Assembly (NCBI RefSeq): GCF_000002425.4
Contig: NC_037262.1
Span: 9,971,968-10,035,967, forward strand
Source of the DNA: Physcomitrium patens
Lineage: Eukaryota; Streptophyta; Bryopsida; Funariales; Funariaceae
Length of the DNA stretch: 64,000 nucleotides
Direction of reading: 5' to 3'
The notes beneath the pieces are model-generated. The model was given only the letters and a program-made list of their open reading frames with translations, did not search any database and was not told where the DNA came from. This document shows, piece after piece, positions 34,702 through 47,824 of this stretch. Every line of letters begins with the position of its first letter. Position 1 is the stretch's first letter. The position numbers and the translations under genes were made by a program.

Positions 34702-35545
34702 TTAATTATTAATTTTAATATAGATATATAAATATAAATAATATTAATAATTTATTGATTCACTTTAGATTATAAAAGTTATTTTTTATATAGAAAAAAG
34801 AAAAGAAAATAATATAAAAATAAAAATAGAATAAAAGTAAAAAATAAAATAAAAGAAAAAATAAAGAAAAAATTAAAATAAATTAAAGATTGGAAGTTAA
34901 AATTTGAGTTAAGATTAAGTCAAAAGTTAGAAGGTGCAGAATAAAAAGAAAGAAAACAAGGTAAAGATGAAAAGAACTTACCTCAACTGTGCTCTACTTG
35001 ATGGCATCAGACCCCTTTCTATTCCAAAATTTTTCTAAAAATTTGAATTACGTCCAAATCTAATGATTCTTAGTTATTTGAAAATCTAACTTTAAGATTC
35101 TACTGCTTCAAAAATCTTTTTAGCAATCCGATACTTGAACAACAAAGAATAATTTGACCTTAGCCTTCAAAGCTCAAATGACCTTGAAAGAGAAATCCTA
35201 ATCCTTAATAAGGCCTCAGGTAGCCTCCTTGAAGCCTATTGGGCATGGCCTTCAATCAATAGGAATGAAGTTTCCTATTCCTTGCCTTCATCCAACCATG
35301 CCTTACTTTCATCCCTCGTAATAAGCCTCCTATTAGTTAATATTTTCTTTTTTAGACTCTAATCTCCTCTCAAGGCTTTATACTAAATATTTAGGTCTTA
35401 CAATTTTTTTTTAAAATTATATAATCAAAAAAGATAAAACTCAAAATAAAATTTCTTAAATCCACTCTCTTTAAATTAATCTATTAATCATTCTAACATA
35501 TATCTAGATTTATTAACATATAATATATTTTTACTAATTTTTACA
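34254..35545 (+). repeat. Family D LTR-like repeat
   Basis: Starts with the ATTGTCATATGGCATG / AGATATCTAGCTGTAGAGA block like 44311 and ends near 35545; total about 1.29 kb, like the 1.32 kb copy at 44311-45629. Its right half matches the reverse complement of 16583-17592 and 40515-41749. An (ATT)n microsatellite lies at about 34663-34701. Confidence 0.6.
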
Positions 35546-35905
35546 TACTATAAATTTTTCCAGTATGATAACGTCATCGATAAATAATTCTCCATGCAAT
35601 AAGACATCATTGATAGGCTGATTATGCAATATATTGGATAAATGGGACATGTGGTCTGCATTGGCATGTTTATTTTATGGTCTGATATTGATAGTGAAGT
35701 TAAATTCTTAAAGTAGTAACATCCATTGACCAATGCATCCACTCAATTGAGGTTTATTAACCATATACTTAAGAGCATTGTGATTGACATGAAATACAAA
35801 GTTATAACCAAGCAAATAATACCAAAAAATTTTAACAGAATAAATCATGCTCAAAGCTTTCCGTTTAGTTGTAGTATAATTTTGTTTACTTGTAATCAAT
35901 TATTG
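35546..35905 (-). pseudogene. RNase H relic of another gypsy lineage
   Basis: Minus-strand frame 35708-35899 has QNYTTTKRKALSMIYSVK followed by YYLLGYNFVFHVNHNALKY and VNKPQLSG, a standard gypsy RNase H (usual TEREAL and HVDH forms). Sequence differs from families A and B, so this is a separate lineage. RT and integrase are missing; gag sequence follows directly on the 5' side. Confidence 0.8.
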
Positions 35906-37250
35906 ACTAGCATATGGTCTTGTCCTTCAAAATTATTACACCAAATATTGGGGCGCATATTGATCAGTTTACGCCTCTTCTCCTTATCTTTTATCAAATT
36001 AACATTCAATTCGTCCATCTTCTTTGTCAATGTTAACAACAAGGCATAATTTTGATCCTTCAAAATTATTTCATTAGATAACTCTTTTGTAGGTACTCGT
36101 TTTTGATATAGAAGGTATGACAAATATGAAACTATTACTATTAGTAGTATAGCCTGTAATGGAATAAAATTAATTATTTTCTATAGATTAGCACTAAGAT
36201 TTGTATCATAATCAATCATTCTTAGATGAAATCATCATGGCTCCTGTGGTTAGGAATTCATTATAATGACATTCTTTCCAAACTTTAGTTCAATCAAGTG
36301 AAGAAGCAATAGTAGCTAATTGAGACTCGTTTACAAATATCTTCAATTCTAGTGGATATAATCCATTAACCAATATAGACAAAACAAACGAATTTGATAT
36401 TTGGTTATTTTGCCATTTATAAAAGATATTTGCTACTTAGCCATAATATTACTGCATCACTTCTTCTGATAACATTCTACTATTCATTAACCTTTTCTTG
36501 AGATATTTTTAAAATCCAATTGGTCGAAAATAGATTAAAAAGATGTTTTTTAATGCCTCCCAATTAAGGAACTAGTCCACAGGTTGGCCATTATACCATT
36601 CAAATTCTGTATTTTTTAAGGTCGCTGACAGCCATTTCAACCAAATATCTTCAGTTCTACCATTATTGGCTATACATACAATTAAAAATTAAGACAAATA
36701 TTGATCTGGATCTGTACCTGAAAAACCTCTAAAAGTAAATAATGGAGCTATATTAGTTGTGCAATCACCTATTGCACCCAATTGAATCGCAATTGTAACT
36801 GTTGGGTCCTCTGCTGCCATTGAAGATGTCAATGTTCTACTTAATTTCTTATTAAAATAAATATTATCTTCTCGAGATAACTTTTTTGGACTTTTCAGCC
36901 TACTCAATTTGCTATTATTATCTATAAATAATTTTATTAGTTGAATTAGAAGTAAAAACAATGGAATTTGAAACACACTAAATTGGTTCTTATTGGCAAG
37001 CAATTTATGCCATTCTAAAGAACCAATCTTACTAGAATTAGCTGTATCTACTATTAGAAAAGTATCCAATGGAGTATCCAATCTTTCTGTGCCTCTTTCA
37101 TTTGAGTTAACGAATTCAAGAGATATGCTGAATAGATGATAGAATTTCTTACGAGTATTCTTGATAGTTTTTTTAATGATATATATGTTTGAAATATTAA
37201 TGGTTTTTCAGGTTCTTGGTATGCTCGGATATCTCGATAGGCATGCAACC
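35896..37250 (-). pseudogene. Gag relic of the same gypsy lineage
   Basis: Minus strand. The N-terminal side (36689-37081) contains PLFTFRGFSGTDPDQYLS, a capsid-like gag block. The C-terminal side (35896-36123) has TLTKKMDELNVNLIKDKEKRR followed by WCNNFEGQDHMLVNN, a zinc knuckle that has lost its second and third Cys. Several stops lie between. Together with the RNase H piece this is an internally deleted element. Confidence 0.7.
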
Positions 37251-38447
37251 ATAGTTTAATCCAACTCTATCAATGCTTCTTTTTTAGATTACATTCTTGC
37301 TTGTCCTGCAATTTTTTTTTTTTTTTGTTTGTGCTCTCTCTTATCTTCCTTTCAACTAGCGTGTTTTTTTTAGTGCAAAATTCTCATTCTTATTAGCTAT
37401 AATCTTTTATTGTATCATACTGAAATTACTTTCTATTTCCAATTTAACTACACATTTGGCTTCACTTTCAAACCAACATCAATTTTGTAACCTCTTTGTG
37501 TGACATCTACAACTACATGTTTGGTAGTTAAATCCTAACACTCAATACTATTGTCAATTCTCCAATAGCAGTGCCAAAATGTGATTACTATTTTACTTAT
37601 TCTGCACTAATCTAATTGAAATAAACCTGTGTAGAAAGATTTGAATACAAAAAAAGATGTTCCACATCAATTTTCACGTTAGGATCGCACAATTAATTGT
37701 CTCCTGATCAACTAAACAACCAAAAAAGCTATAATGCCTTCTACATTCTATCAATTAAAATATTGCAATCAATAATTCTATTTTATGCATTCATTGTCTC
37801 TTCTCTTCTCTTAACTTATGACAACAATATGTAATATTGCACTATCATAAAATATTGCATAAAATATTTCATAATCTACTCACTGGAATTCTCCAAAATT
37901 AATTGTCATTCCTAGTAATCTGCTTTACACAATTATAGATTCCATAGACTTCTTCTTATGGCACACTTTCAACTCTCAAAAATTAATATATTATAATTCT
38001 TCTAATCATATCCATACTTCACAAACATCTTTAATTATTGACTTTCCAATCTTTCAATTATAATTCAGTACATGATAAATTCAATTTCTCATTTGACATC
38101 ACATAAATCAATTCTTTCTTTCATTCTAAAATTTTACTTCACATTAATCAAATGCTATCCATTATTTTTTTCTATAAATAAAACAAAGAAACAAAGAGGT
38201 AGCACCAAGCTTATCATGGTTCATGACTATCAAAATCTAGCTCCGTCTACTTCTTCAAACTACTTATGCTTTCTTTGAAATGCCAATCACTACACAACCA
38301 ATGATAACTATTTTTTTTACTACATCATTCATCCTACCTTCTAAACTATGCATTCATTAGTTTACTAGCTTCTCTTAATCCTACATATTATGTATCGTAA
38401 AATAAAAAAAATCCTACTCATTCTACAATTACCTTTTAGTGTAAACT
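37251..38447. other. AT-rich decayed DNA, no gene called
   Basis: No assignable frame. A T-rich run lies near 37310-37327. Confidence 0.4.
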
Positions 38448-38865
38448 TTAGACTTTATTATTGACTTCTTCTATGGATGTAAAAATAGTACTTCCATGTT
38501 TTACATTAGAAATATGTAAGATTTTTACTTTCAAAGCATTTATAAGCTTATAAAGATCAACAATAGTTGCAAATCTATTTTTACTTCCACTAAGAATAAC
38601 ATCTATAATCTTTCCTTTCATAAATAATTTAAATAAATTCAAAAAGTTAAATTAGAAGAAGATAATCCACAACCTCTAATATTAAATAAAAATTTCTACA
38701 AAGAGAAGTAATTCACTCTCTTTAAGAAAAAAATCAGTGTTAAAAAATTAAGAAATCAGTTTAAAGGTGGATAGTCTGAAAACTTTAAATTAAATCAATA
38801 GAAGTGGGATAATCTATTCACTTCTAAAATAAGATATAAATAATAAGTTAACACTCTTATCAAAC
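38448..38865 (-). pseudogene. Possible leader and gag start of a family B relic
   Basis: Lies on the internal side of the family B LTR at 38866. Has the paired GATAATCCACAACCTCTAA / AATTCACTCTC blocks seen in the leaders of elements 1 and 5, and a weak 64-codon frame (38448-38642). The gag match is weak. Confidence 0.4.
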
Positions 38866-39397
38866 TATTAAAGACATGAATTTCAATGAAAAAAATCCTC
38901 AATATACTCTTGTGTCATTCAAAAAGATTAATAAATCATTCAAAGATGATATAATATTAAGCTAAAATGGCTATTATCAAAGAAAAGAAGATTAAAAATT
39001 TTTGAAACAAGACTAAGGACTAAAAAAACATTGACAAGAATAAAGAAGGCTTCACTCTTGCCTCTACATATACTATCTAACTAAAAGCTATATGACAATA
39101 TTCTATAAGACCTTTGATACATGTTGACTTTTTTAGATACATGTTATAATTTATAAAGAAATTTTTCTATATATATGCTACAAAGTTAGCTTGTTCCACC
39201 AACACATGTAATATGTGGCTAACTTTTTGATAAAGTTTTTAACCTATCAATTAGTTATAAACATGTATAAAATCAAAGCAACATCTATGAAGCTTTTAAA
39301 AAGCTTTTTTAGAAGATATTATAAAACTAATTTATTTTTACCTACTTCTACTTAATCATATAGGTAATTATTAGAATAAATATATATATTTGTGATA
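38866..39397 (-). repeat. Family B LTR relic
   Basis: 532 bp, AT-shifted copy of the LTRs of element 1 in the same orientation, including GAAGGCTTCACTCTTG and ATCTATGAAGCTTTTA blocks. No second LTR is recognised nearby. Confidence 0.78.
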
Positions 39398-40514
39398 AAA
39401 ACTTAAATTTTAATAAAACTCAAAATATTTTTAATTTTTAATATATATCATTTATTTTATTAAAAATATTATTTGTATATTTTTTTTATCTAATTGATGA
39501 TATTCCTTGATGTCTTCATTGCTTTTAATATTCACATTTTTTTTTAATTCAATTATGTTCAAATCTAATGACATTAAATTCAAAAATAAATTTGCAATGT
39601 AAATTTGAATACCTCAAAACTTGCTTCTTCATTGCAAGTTTTAGTGGCCAATGAAGTGATTCTTTAAATTCATGGTAAAAATAAATAAGTTCAAAAAAAT
39701 ACAAGTTTAAAGAAAAAATACAAGCAATTGATTATTTAAAAGATTATTAATAGTGATTCTTAAATTTCTATAATCATTAATGGCATGGATGCCATTGTAG
39801 CATTTGTAAAAGCTAAAATAAGATAATTTGAAATCTTGATATAGTGTAGCCTTCTTTGCTTGAACTTTAAATTGGCACAAAAGAATAGACCAGATTTTAA
39901 TGATTTTTTATAAATTTTTTGAAAACTTGGGAGTTATTAGAAGATGCTTCATACAAGTAATATTAAAAGATTTATATGTATAAAAATATGTCTGTGATAT
40001 ATTATTAATAAGAAAGAAGATATGATTCTCTTGTGATAATTTAAAGCTTTTAGAAAAATCATCTCTATTATATGTCTCCAATAAAAGTATCTTGTACTAG
40101 CAATGAGTTTGAAGTTTTTTCTCATCACTGAAATTTTTCACATCATCTTCTTCTTTATGTGAATAAATGATTATTTCTAAAAAATACTCATTTTTTCACA
40201 ATGTCCATATTATTATTATTTTCTATTTTACATCTCTATAATTAATTATTATAGCAAAACTTATTTTGGTCTATTAGTGTAAATAAGAAAGATTTCATTC
40301 AAAGAGATGTAACTTTTAAGTTGGCATTGTTACAAAATGATTCTTACAAGTTTTGAAAATATCCTTGAGAAGAAATAACTTTTAGATGGTGATAGCAGTA
40401 TCTTTATTACACATATTATATAATAAATTTAAGAATATTTATTATTTAAAAAGAAAAAATAATATAATAGGTATATACATAAATTTCAAGCTTTAGCATT
40501 GTCATATTTTAATT
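39398..40514. other. AT-rich decayed DNA, no gene called
   Basis: No frame or repeat that I can assign with confidence. Confidence 0.4.
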
Positions 40515-41749
40515 ATTTATAGTACGTAAAAATTAACTAAAATATATAATATATTTATAAATATTGATGTGTACTAAAGTTTTAAGTAGATTAATTTATA
40601 AAAAATTGATATAAAAAAATTATTTTGAATCTTATCTATTTTAATTATAGTATTTAAATTATATAGAATTCAAATATTTAGTATAAAATTTAAAGAAAAG
40701 ATTTGAGCTCAAAGATGAAGATCCAAATCTCTAAGAAACTTATCTGTAGAGATGAAAGAAAGATATAGATGGATGAAGGTAAGGAATGAAGTTCTTCACA
40801 CCTATTGATCAAAAGCCATATCTAATAGATTCTCAAGAGGCTATCCGCGACCATAACAAGGATTTTGGCAACTTCAAAAGAGATATTTTGAGAATTGAAA
40901 CTAAAGACTGTAAGATTTAAGATTTGGACTGCAATTTGTATGCAAATTTTAGCAGATTTGGAGTCTAGATGATGAAATTATAACCATTTGAAGTTAAAAT
41001 ATCTTTTGAAGATATATTATTGTTCTTTTGAACATACAAGGAATTATACAATAGTTTTTGAAGATTAGGAGGTACAATTGTAAAAATGATTTTAAGACTT
41101 ATATCTTTTCTAAAAGAATTTTTATATTTAGAATTTATATAAAGGAGTTATAGAGTATTGAAGATAGCATATATAATTCAAAGATAGTAAGTGAGTTGTT
41201 TTGGTGATAGTAATGGTTGGAGCCATAGTTTAAGTTTTTAGGCGAATTTTTGGCTCAAAATTTCTAAAGATTTGTATTAATAGGTTAAAAAGATATATAT
41301 CAAAATTTTATAGTATTTGAGTACTTAGTTTATAAGATATGAAGAAAATTACACATAAATATAAGTAAGTAAGGATTTGAAGCTATTGTTTGGATTTTGA
41401 CAATATCTCAAGATTTGTAATGACTTTATATATGAAATTTTTTGTGGTAGTTGTTAAAAATACATCAATACTTTATATAAAATTTTAGTTTGTTTGGACA
41501 GTTCCATCGAGAAATATGAACTTTTGAAGTTCAAGAAAATTTTACCTTAAGGATATATAAAGTTTTAGAATATTTTTATCATATTTTCGATGATCTTTGA
41601 TACTCAAGGCTTATGTATTAATGTAATTGCCTTTGAAAGGATATTTTTATATACAAACTTGGTATTTTTTTTATTTTAAGACTTGATTAAGCAATTAGTG
41701 ACAACTAAAAGTACAATTCTTTTTTAAGGCAAATTCTTTCTATTCTAAT
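40515..41749 (-). repeat. Family D LTR-like repeat
   Basis: Uninterrupted homologue of 16583-17592 plus 30270-30475, same orientation; opposite to 34254-35545 and 44311-45629. Abuts the 5' LTR of element 4. Confidence 0.65.
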
Positions 41750-42311
41750 TGTAATAGGATATAGATAAGATAATTATATAAATAATTAGAACCATGGAAG
41801 TTTTTAGAATTAGAATTAAATTAGTAGATCAAATAGGATCCACCATAGAACGTTCTAGAAAGGATTTAGGGCGATTATTTATGTAGATTCTATAGTAGGA
41901 TCTAAAATCTTCTAAAAGAAAGCTTAAGGTAGTTATTTAAGTAGATCCTATCATAGAATCTTCTGAAGAAGAAATTTAAGGTGGTTATTTAGGTGAAATC
42001 CATCACTTAAGAAAATTCTAGAAAGTCTAAAGTGATAGGATAAGATATAAATAGGACTAGCTACGGCCTTTTGGAGGTATCTGGTCAGATATAGCTTCAG
42101 ACCCTTTCTCTTAATAAAGTTTGATTCAACATCTTTTTGTTCAAATCTATTCTATTTTATTTTTGTTTGTTCAATTTTATCTTTCATTTCTTATTTTATT
42201 TAGTTTCATTCAATTTTATTATCGTTTGTTTTGTCTTATTTTATGAAGAAGCCTTATGTTATTCTAAATTAAAAAGATTTTAGATTTTTGAATTAATCTA
42301 GTCTTGTTTCA
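41750..42311 (+). repeat. Element 4 5' LTR
   Basis: About 562 bp, TG...CA ends. Its last 310 bp match 47437-47765 (GACCCTTTCTCTTAATAAAG, TCTATTCTATTTTATTTTTG blocks). The left edge is set by TG and by the end of the family D repeat. Confidence 0.75.
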
Positions 42312-42325
42312 TTAGTATTAGAGTG
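42312..42325 (+). promoter_or_regulatory. Element 4 primer binding site, decayed
   Basis: TTAGTATTAGAGTG directly follows the LTR. It equals the usual initiator-Met-tRNA site TTGGTATCAGAGC apart from G-to-A and C-to-T changes. Confidence 0.7.
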
Positions 42326-42489
42326 AGTATTAGACTATTACTTTTGTCAGCATGTCAATAGTCATCATTTAGTCCAAGGTCATTTATTGTGGTTACATTA
42401 GATATTATGTTTAGGCTATCAAAAGATATTCTTAAAAAGTCAATTGAGAGGTGAGAAGGTATTACAATATTAGAATCCAAAAGAGAAAT

Positions 42490-43420
42490 TATAATGTAGA
42501 AGATATGGCAGAGCAATCCCAAGTACAAGCTCAAATACAACACCTCTTAAGCTAGATAGCTACTTTGCAAAGGCAAATAAAAGCCTCAAGGATAAGAATT
42601 GATATCTGCTAGGTTGAAATTGAATAAGCCTAGTACATACTCTGTAACTTTAAGACAAGAAGATGAATGTCAATGTCTCTTTAATATGTGACAATACGTC
42701 CAATTGTTTGGAACAAATACCATTGAAAGAATTATGTATACAGCCAACTATTTGAGAGGTGTAGCAATTATTTGGTGGTAACATCAAGTTCAAAGTTATG
42801 GATCTTAAGGTAGATTTTGTGACCAAGAAGAATTTGAGATCGATTTTAGGAATCAATTTTAGCCCATCAATATAAAAAAGATAGCATGCAATGACTTGGC
42901 AAATTGTACATAAGCTAGGTTGGTATAAATTTATGTCTCCTAATTCAAGTCCTTATGTCTCTAAATTAGCAATGTTTAGAGGCAAAGATGATGGATCAAT
43001 TTCTATGAGGATTGAAACCTAGAGCCTAACAAGAGGTGGAGCTACAAGATCTACAAACATTCAAAGAGGCACTTCAAATTGCAGAGAAGGTTGATGCTAT
43101 AGATTTCAGAAATTATAGAAGATGATTTATATTATAAAGTCTTAAGTTGCTATCTAATATTAAGATACAACAACCAATACCAATGGAGATTGATGCCTTA
43201 TAAGGATCATTAACACCACAAAGATGACAAATATTGGTGTAAAAAAGATTGTATTTTTATTGTCGAAAGTCAAGCCATCAAATTGTAGATTGTCCAAAAC
43301 ATCAAAGTGTAAGTACTAAGAAGATAAGGCTAGTTCACAATCTCAATATTCATGAAGTTAATAATAAATCAAAGTAAGAAAATAAGACTCCCTAATAAAG
43401 GCATTGGGGGCTAGTACTGG
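42490..43420 (+). pseudogene. Element 4 gag relic
   Basis: Plus-strand decayed gag. At 43250-43310 the zinc knuckle reads YFYCRKSSHQIVDCPKHQ: three of four ligands remain and the first Cys has become Tyr (TGT to TAT). Upstream capsid part is recognisable only by position and short blocks. Confidence 0.65.
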
Positions 43421-43429
43421 GAGTAGCTA

Positions 43430-44310
43430 TTATCTCTTAGAGACAAATGGCATAGCCTTAGACAACTATAAAAAGAGTCAACTAGTCTTTTTAATGGGAC
43501 AACTAAGAAGACAACTATGTTGAGTGCTTATAGATTGTGGTTCTACAAAAAAATGCATCTCAAGTGAAATTATTGATTGACTTCAAATTAAAATCAAGGA
43601 AATGAAAGAAGGAAGTATATACCTTATAAATGATCCAGAGAATATATTGAGTGAGACATGTGAAGAAGAAACCTTGTGATTAATAGACATCTACATCTTA
43701 GGAGAGAGATTCAAGGTAATAAAGCTAAGGTATGATATTATCCTTGGTATGCCATGACTAGAGATGGAAAATATGCAAGTTAATTAAGTAGCATGAAAAA
43801 TCTCTTTTAAAGATGGAAGATGTAATATGACTCTTTGCACCTGTATATCAAGTGAAGAAAAAAGACAATGTATAATCAAAGACTTAATTATAGAGACAAC
43901 CTTTATGAAAAAGCAACTACAGTATACATGGTGGTTTGAAATTATACATCAATGGTGGGAAAGACAACCAAAAGAGTAGAACGCACAAAGCAATTCATAA
44001 AAAAATATAAGGATGTCTTTTCAATCAATCTATCTAGTGGCATACCTCCTGATCAAGGTTCCTCCTTTTAAATAGAACTATTGCCTAGAACCAAACTAGT
44101 AAGTCGACTAATTTATTGCATAGTACTAAAAGAACTTAAAGAGCTACAAAAGATATTCGATGAACTCTTAGAAAAAGGCCTCATTTGAGAAAGCACATCA
44201 CCATAGAAAGCACACGTACTCTTTTCACCAAAAAAGATGGTAGAATTCATCTTTGTATTAACCATCAAGGTCTTAATAAGAAGATTGTTAAAATTGCATA
44301 TCTACCTCCA
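43430..44310 (+). pseudogene. Element 4 protease and N-terminal RT relic
   Basis: Plus strand. DCGS-K-C near 43535 fits the protease active-site region; a gypsy RT start (GLI-ESTSP-KAHVLF-PKKDGRIHLCINHQGLNKK) can be followed near 44185-44285 through stops and a frame change. Cut at 44310 by a family D repeat. Confidence 0.68.
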
Positions 44311-45629
44311 TGTATTGTTGTATCACGTGATTTGCTATCTGAAAATATATTAGGTATCTAATTGTAGAGAGTTGAGCTTAAACTTTTATATGTATCTTAT
44401 CTTAGCTTCCAAAACTCCTTTATTTTGCATAAAATTCAGAAATAGTAAAATCCCTTTAAAACATATTTTTTCTCACCAAAGATTTTTTCTTTCTAAAATT
44501 TAAAAATTCATAACTCTTGATGTAACTAATCAATTTGTTTCAAATTTATAAGGTTGGTAGAATTCACCTTTAATTTTTATCAAAAAAAATCTAATTAAAA
44601 ATTCACTCCCAATCTTTTGGCATCTAAAAAACCCAAGCAGATGCTCTAAACCCTAATTTACAAGCATCCGAGCACTATTTTCTTAATATCTCAAGAATCT
44701 AATACTTAAATGCCATAAAACTTATTTAAAAAGTTTATTAACATAAATATACACATTTTCTAAAATTTTGAGCCAAAACCTTATCAAATTGCTCAAGACA
44801 TAGCTCAAGACACAACCACTAGTAAATCGGGTCACTTACTACCCTTAGATTGCATGCACGGACTTCATAATCCAATATCTCCTTTACTTTAATTTAGAAT
44901 CCAACAAGTAGTAAACAAAAAGAGTAGCCGCAAAAGTACTCTCTCCAATAGCAATCGCCGATCTTCAATTGTCCTTTGTATGCATGTCTTATGATAAAAA
45001 GAGTGACAGCAGCTTCCAAATTAATACCTTAACTTTGAGCGCCTATATCTCCTTCATATAAACTCCAAATCATACAAGATTTGTACCAAAACCATAGCCA
45101 AAAACTTAAGCTCTCTAACCCTAGTCTTCAAAATTTGAATGGCTCCGAAAATCTAATCCTAATCTCTAATATGGCCTCGGGCAGTCTCCTTGAAGCCTAT
45201 TGGTCATGATTTTTGACCAATAGGAATGGAGATTTTCATCATCCATTTCCATTCATCTATATGGATGCCTTAAATTTTCTTTTTATTACCAAATTCCTTC
45301 TCCAACTCTTTTCTTTACAAGATTTATTCAATATATGTCCTAAACACCAAATTAAAGAACCAAAATAAGACTTCAAAGGTCACCAATGTCTAATAAAGGT
45401 GATTCTAAATATTTAAAGTTACTACCAAAAAAATCAATCTCAAAAGCCACTATCAAAAGAAAATATAGTTATACAAATTTTAATAATAATCCTTTTAAAC
45501 AACCTCCTTTTAAAGTAGTAATTTAGCCACACTCTACAACCAACTATAATCTAACAACATGGATCTCACCATGTTATTAAGTAAATTATACATTAAATAC
45601 ATAATCACATTATTTTCACATGGTAGCCA
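44311..45629 (+). repeat. Family D LTR-like repeat inserted in element 4 RT
   Basis: Starts TGTATTGTTGTATCACGTG and ends near TTTTCACATGGTAGCC. RT coding homology stops on the left at LPP and resumes on the right at QYDSVDDLLDQL, so the repeat is an insertion. A clean target duplication cannot be seen (CTCCA left, AACCA right). Confidence 0.7.
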
Positions 45630-46900
45630 AACCACAATATGATAGCGTGGATGATCTTCTTGATCAACTTTGAGGTATGACTATCTTTAGTAAATTAGAT
45701 CTTTAGAGCGAATATTAGTAAATACTTATTACAAAAGAAGATGTGAAAAAGATGGCATTTTGTACGTGGTATGGACATTTCAAATAGCTAGTTTTATCCT
45801 TTGGCTTCATTGATACTCTAGTTTCTTTTATGAGTCACATGAATAGATTATTTTGAGACCTTTTGGAGAAGTATGTAGTCGTCTTCATTCATGATATCTT
45901 GGTATATAGTAAAATCCTTGAAGAGCATGAGCAACAAATATAAGAGGTGCTGTGTCGACTGCAAGATAGTCAGTTTTATTACAAGCAATTAAAATGTGAA
46001 CTTTGGAAGTCAAAAGATACATTTTTGGAGCATGTGGTATCCTCTCAAGGCATGTGTATGGAACAAGATGAGATAAAAGTAGTAGAAGATTGGCCAACCT
46101 TCAAGGATGGTTCTAAAGTTTGTTCATTTTTAGGCCATACTAGTTACTATTTCCATTTTGATTGATGATTTGTTTACATTCCTGCTTCATTGACAAACTT
46201 ATTGAAGAAGGATGCCTCATTTGAATGGAAAATGGAGCAACAAAATGCCTTTGATTAGTTGAAGGAGGTATTCATTACTACTCCAATATTGTAACGATAT
46301 GATCTTAATCTTCTTTGCACACTTGACATTGATATTTTCAACTTTGCTATTAGAGTGCTCCTTCAATAAAACTTTAGTAGGAACCTTCAATATATAGCAT
46401 ATGAATCACAAAAGTTTAAAAGGGTAGAGCACAATTAGTCTGCATATGATTGAGAGAAATTACCAAATTTACATGCCACAAAGGTGTGGCAATATTATCT
46501 ATTTGAGAAGCTAGTGGTTGTTCAAACTAACCATCAATCCTTGCTATATGATTTACATCTAGAAAATATAAAATTGCGACATCATTGTTAGGGAGAACAG
46601 TTGTAACTTTTTGATATTCAGCTTGAGTACAAGCAAGGGCAACAATATACTATGCCAAATAATTTATCATGGAGACTAGACTTAAAGGATGAATTGAAAG
46701 ATAAGGTAGAAATTGCTACCATTGATAGTATTATTTCAGATATAACCAAAGAGGTAGAATAGAAAGAAACTATAGATTGGGATACTTATTTCAAAAAGAT
46801 TAGCAATTGAATAAAGGTAGGCAATATAAAATATCAAGATTACACTCTTAGCGATGGCTTGCTATATTTCAAGAAGTAAATTAATGTATCCGATAATATT
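45630..46900 (+). pseudogene. Element 4 C-terminal RT and RNase H relic
   Basis: Plus strand: DDLLDQL, FSKLDL, MAFCTWYGHFK near 45750-45785, then VVVFIHDILVYSK near 45877-45913 (intact form YLDDIL; here the first Asp is His), then KVCSFLGHTSYY near 46115-46150. RNase H follows in badly decayed form (LLYDLH near 46545). Stops throughout. Confidence 0.72.
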
Positions 46901-47436
46901 TAATTCCAGACATACATATTTTAAGTGAGACATGACATCTCAATATCTAGACATATGTGACGAAAGAAGAACCTAGAACGAATCTCAAGAACATGATTTT
47001 GGACAGATTTCTATCATGATGTTTAAGCCTTTGTACACTTCTACAAATCATGTTAATATAATAAAGCATCTAATGTAGTATCTTTTAGATTATTGCAACC
47101 AATTTTGTTATCTACGGCACGTTGGGAGCAGGTGATTTTAGATCTTATTACATGTTTGCTATAGATGCTTCATAATCATACCGCAATTGTCGTCTTTGTG
47201 AATCGATTCTCAAAATAACTTCACTTGGTTATAATGCGCTTGGATATTGATGCCGTAATGCTTGCATGAGTCTTCTTTAATATTATCTTTTTTCACCATA
47301 GATTACCGTGTGTCATTATTTGAGACTGGGATCCATGCTTAACATGAAGTTTTTTGCAAGCCTTGTTCAAGCTACTAGGCAGACCACTTGCCATGTCTAC
47401 CATTTATTATCCTCAAACAGATGGAAAATAGAGCGT
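46901..47436 (+). pseudogene. Element 4 integrase relic
   Basis: Plus strand: LLQPILLSTARWEQVILDLI near 47090-47150, HTAIVVFVNRFSK near 47175-47210, RLPCVII near 47300, LFKLLGRPLAMSTIYYPQTDG near 47367-47425. The core Asp after VILDLI and the YPQTDG turn are present; the catalytic Glu region is lost where the sequence jumps into the 3' LTR at about 47437. Confidence 0.75.
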
Positions 47437-47765
47437 CCAAATCGAACCTTATTCCACGACCTAAGAATATTCTAGAAAGTCTAAGATGGTAGGACAAGGT
47501 ATATATAGGATTGGCCAAGGCCTTTTGGAAGCATTTAGTCAAGTATGGCTTTGAACCCTTTCTCTGAATGAAGTTTGGTTCTACATCTTTCTGTTTAGAT
47601 CTATTCTATTTTGTTTTTGTTTGCTCAATTTTGTCTTTCATGTCATATTTTATTTAATTCCATTCAATTTTATTGTAGTCTATTTTGTCTTATTTTGTGA
47701 GAAGGCCTATTCTTGTCTTGAATTGAAAGGATCTTGGATTTTTGAATTAGTCTAGTCTTATTTCA
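47437..47765 (+). repeat. Element 4 3' LTR, 5'-truncated
   Basis: Matches about 41995-42311. The first about 240 bp of the LTR and the end of pol are deleted. Confidence 0.75.
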
Positions 47766-47784
47766 CTGATAACGTCTCAATCAA

Positions 47785-47786
<2 letters not shown>

Positions 47787-47820
<34 letters not shown>
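47787..47820 (+). repeat. Poly-T tract (34 nt)
   Basis: Uninterrupted run of T shortly after element 4. Confidence 0.9.

Positions 47821-47824
<4 letters not shown>

Larger units (their letters stand above)
41750..47765 (+). mobile_element. Element 4: decayed Ty3/gypsy element of a third family
   Basis: 5' LTR 41750-42311, gag, protease and RT, an inserted family D repeat, the rest of RT/RNase H, integrase, then a truncated 3' LTR (47437-47765). Many stops in every domain. Its integrase and LTR differ from families A and B. Confidence 0.8.
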
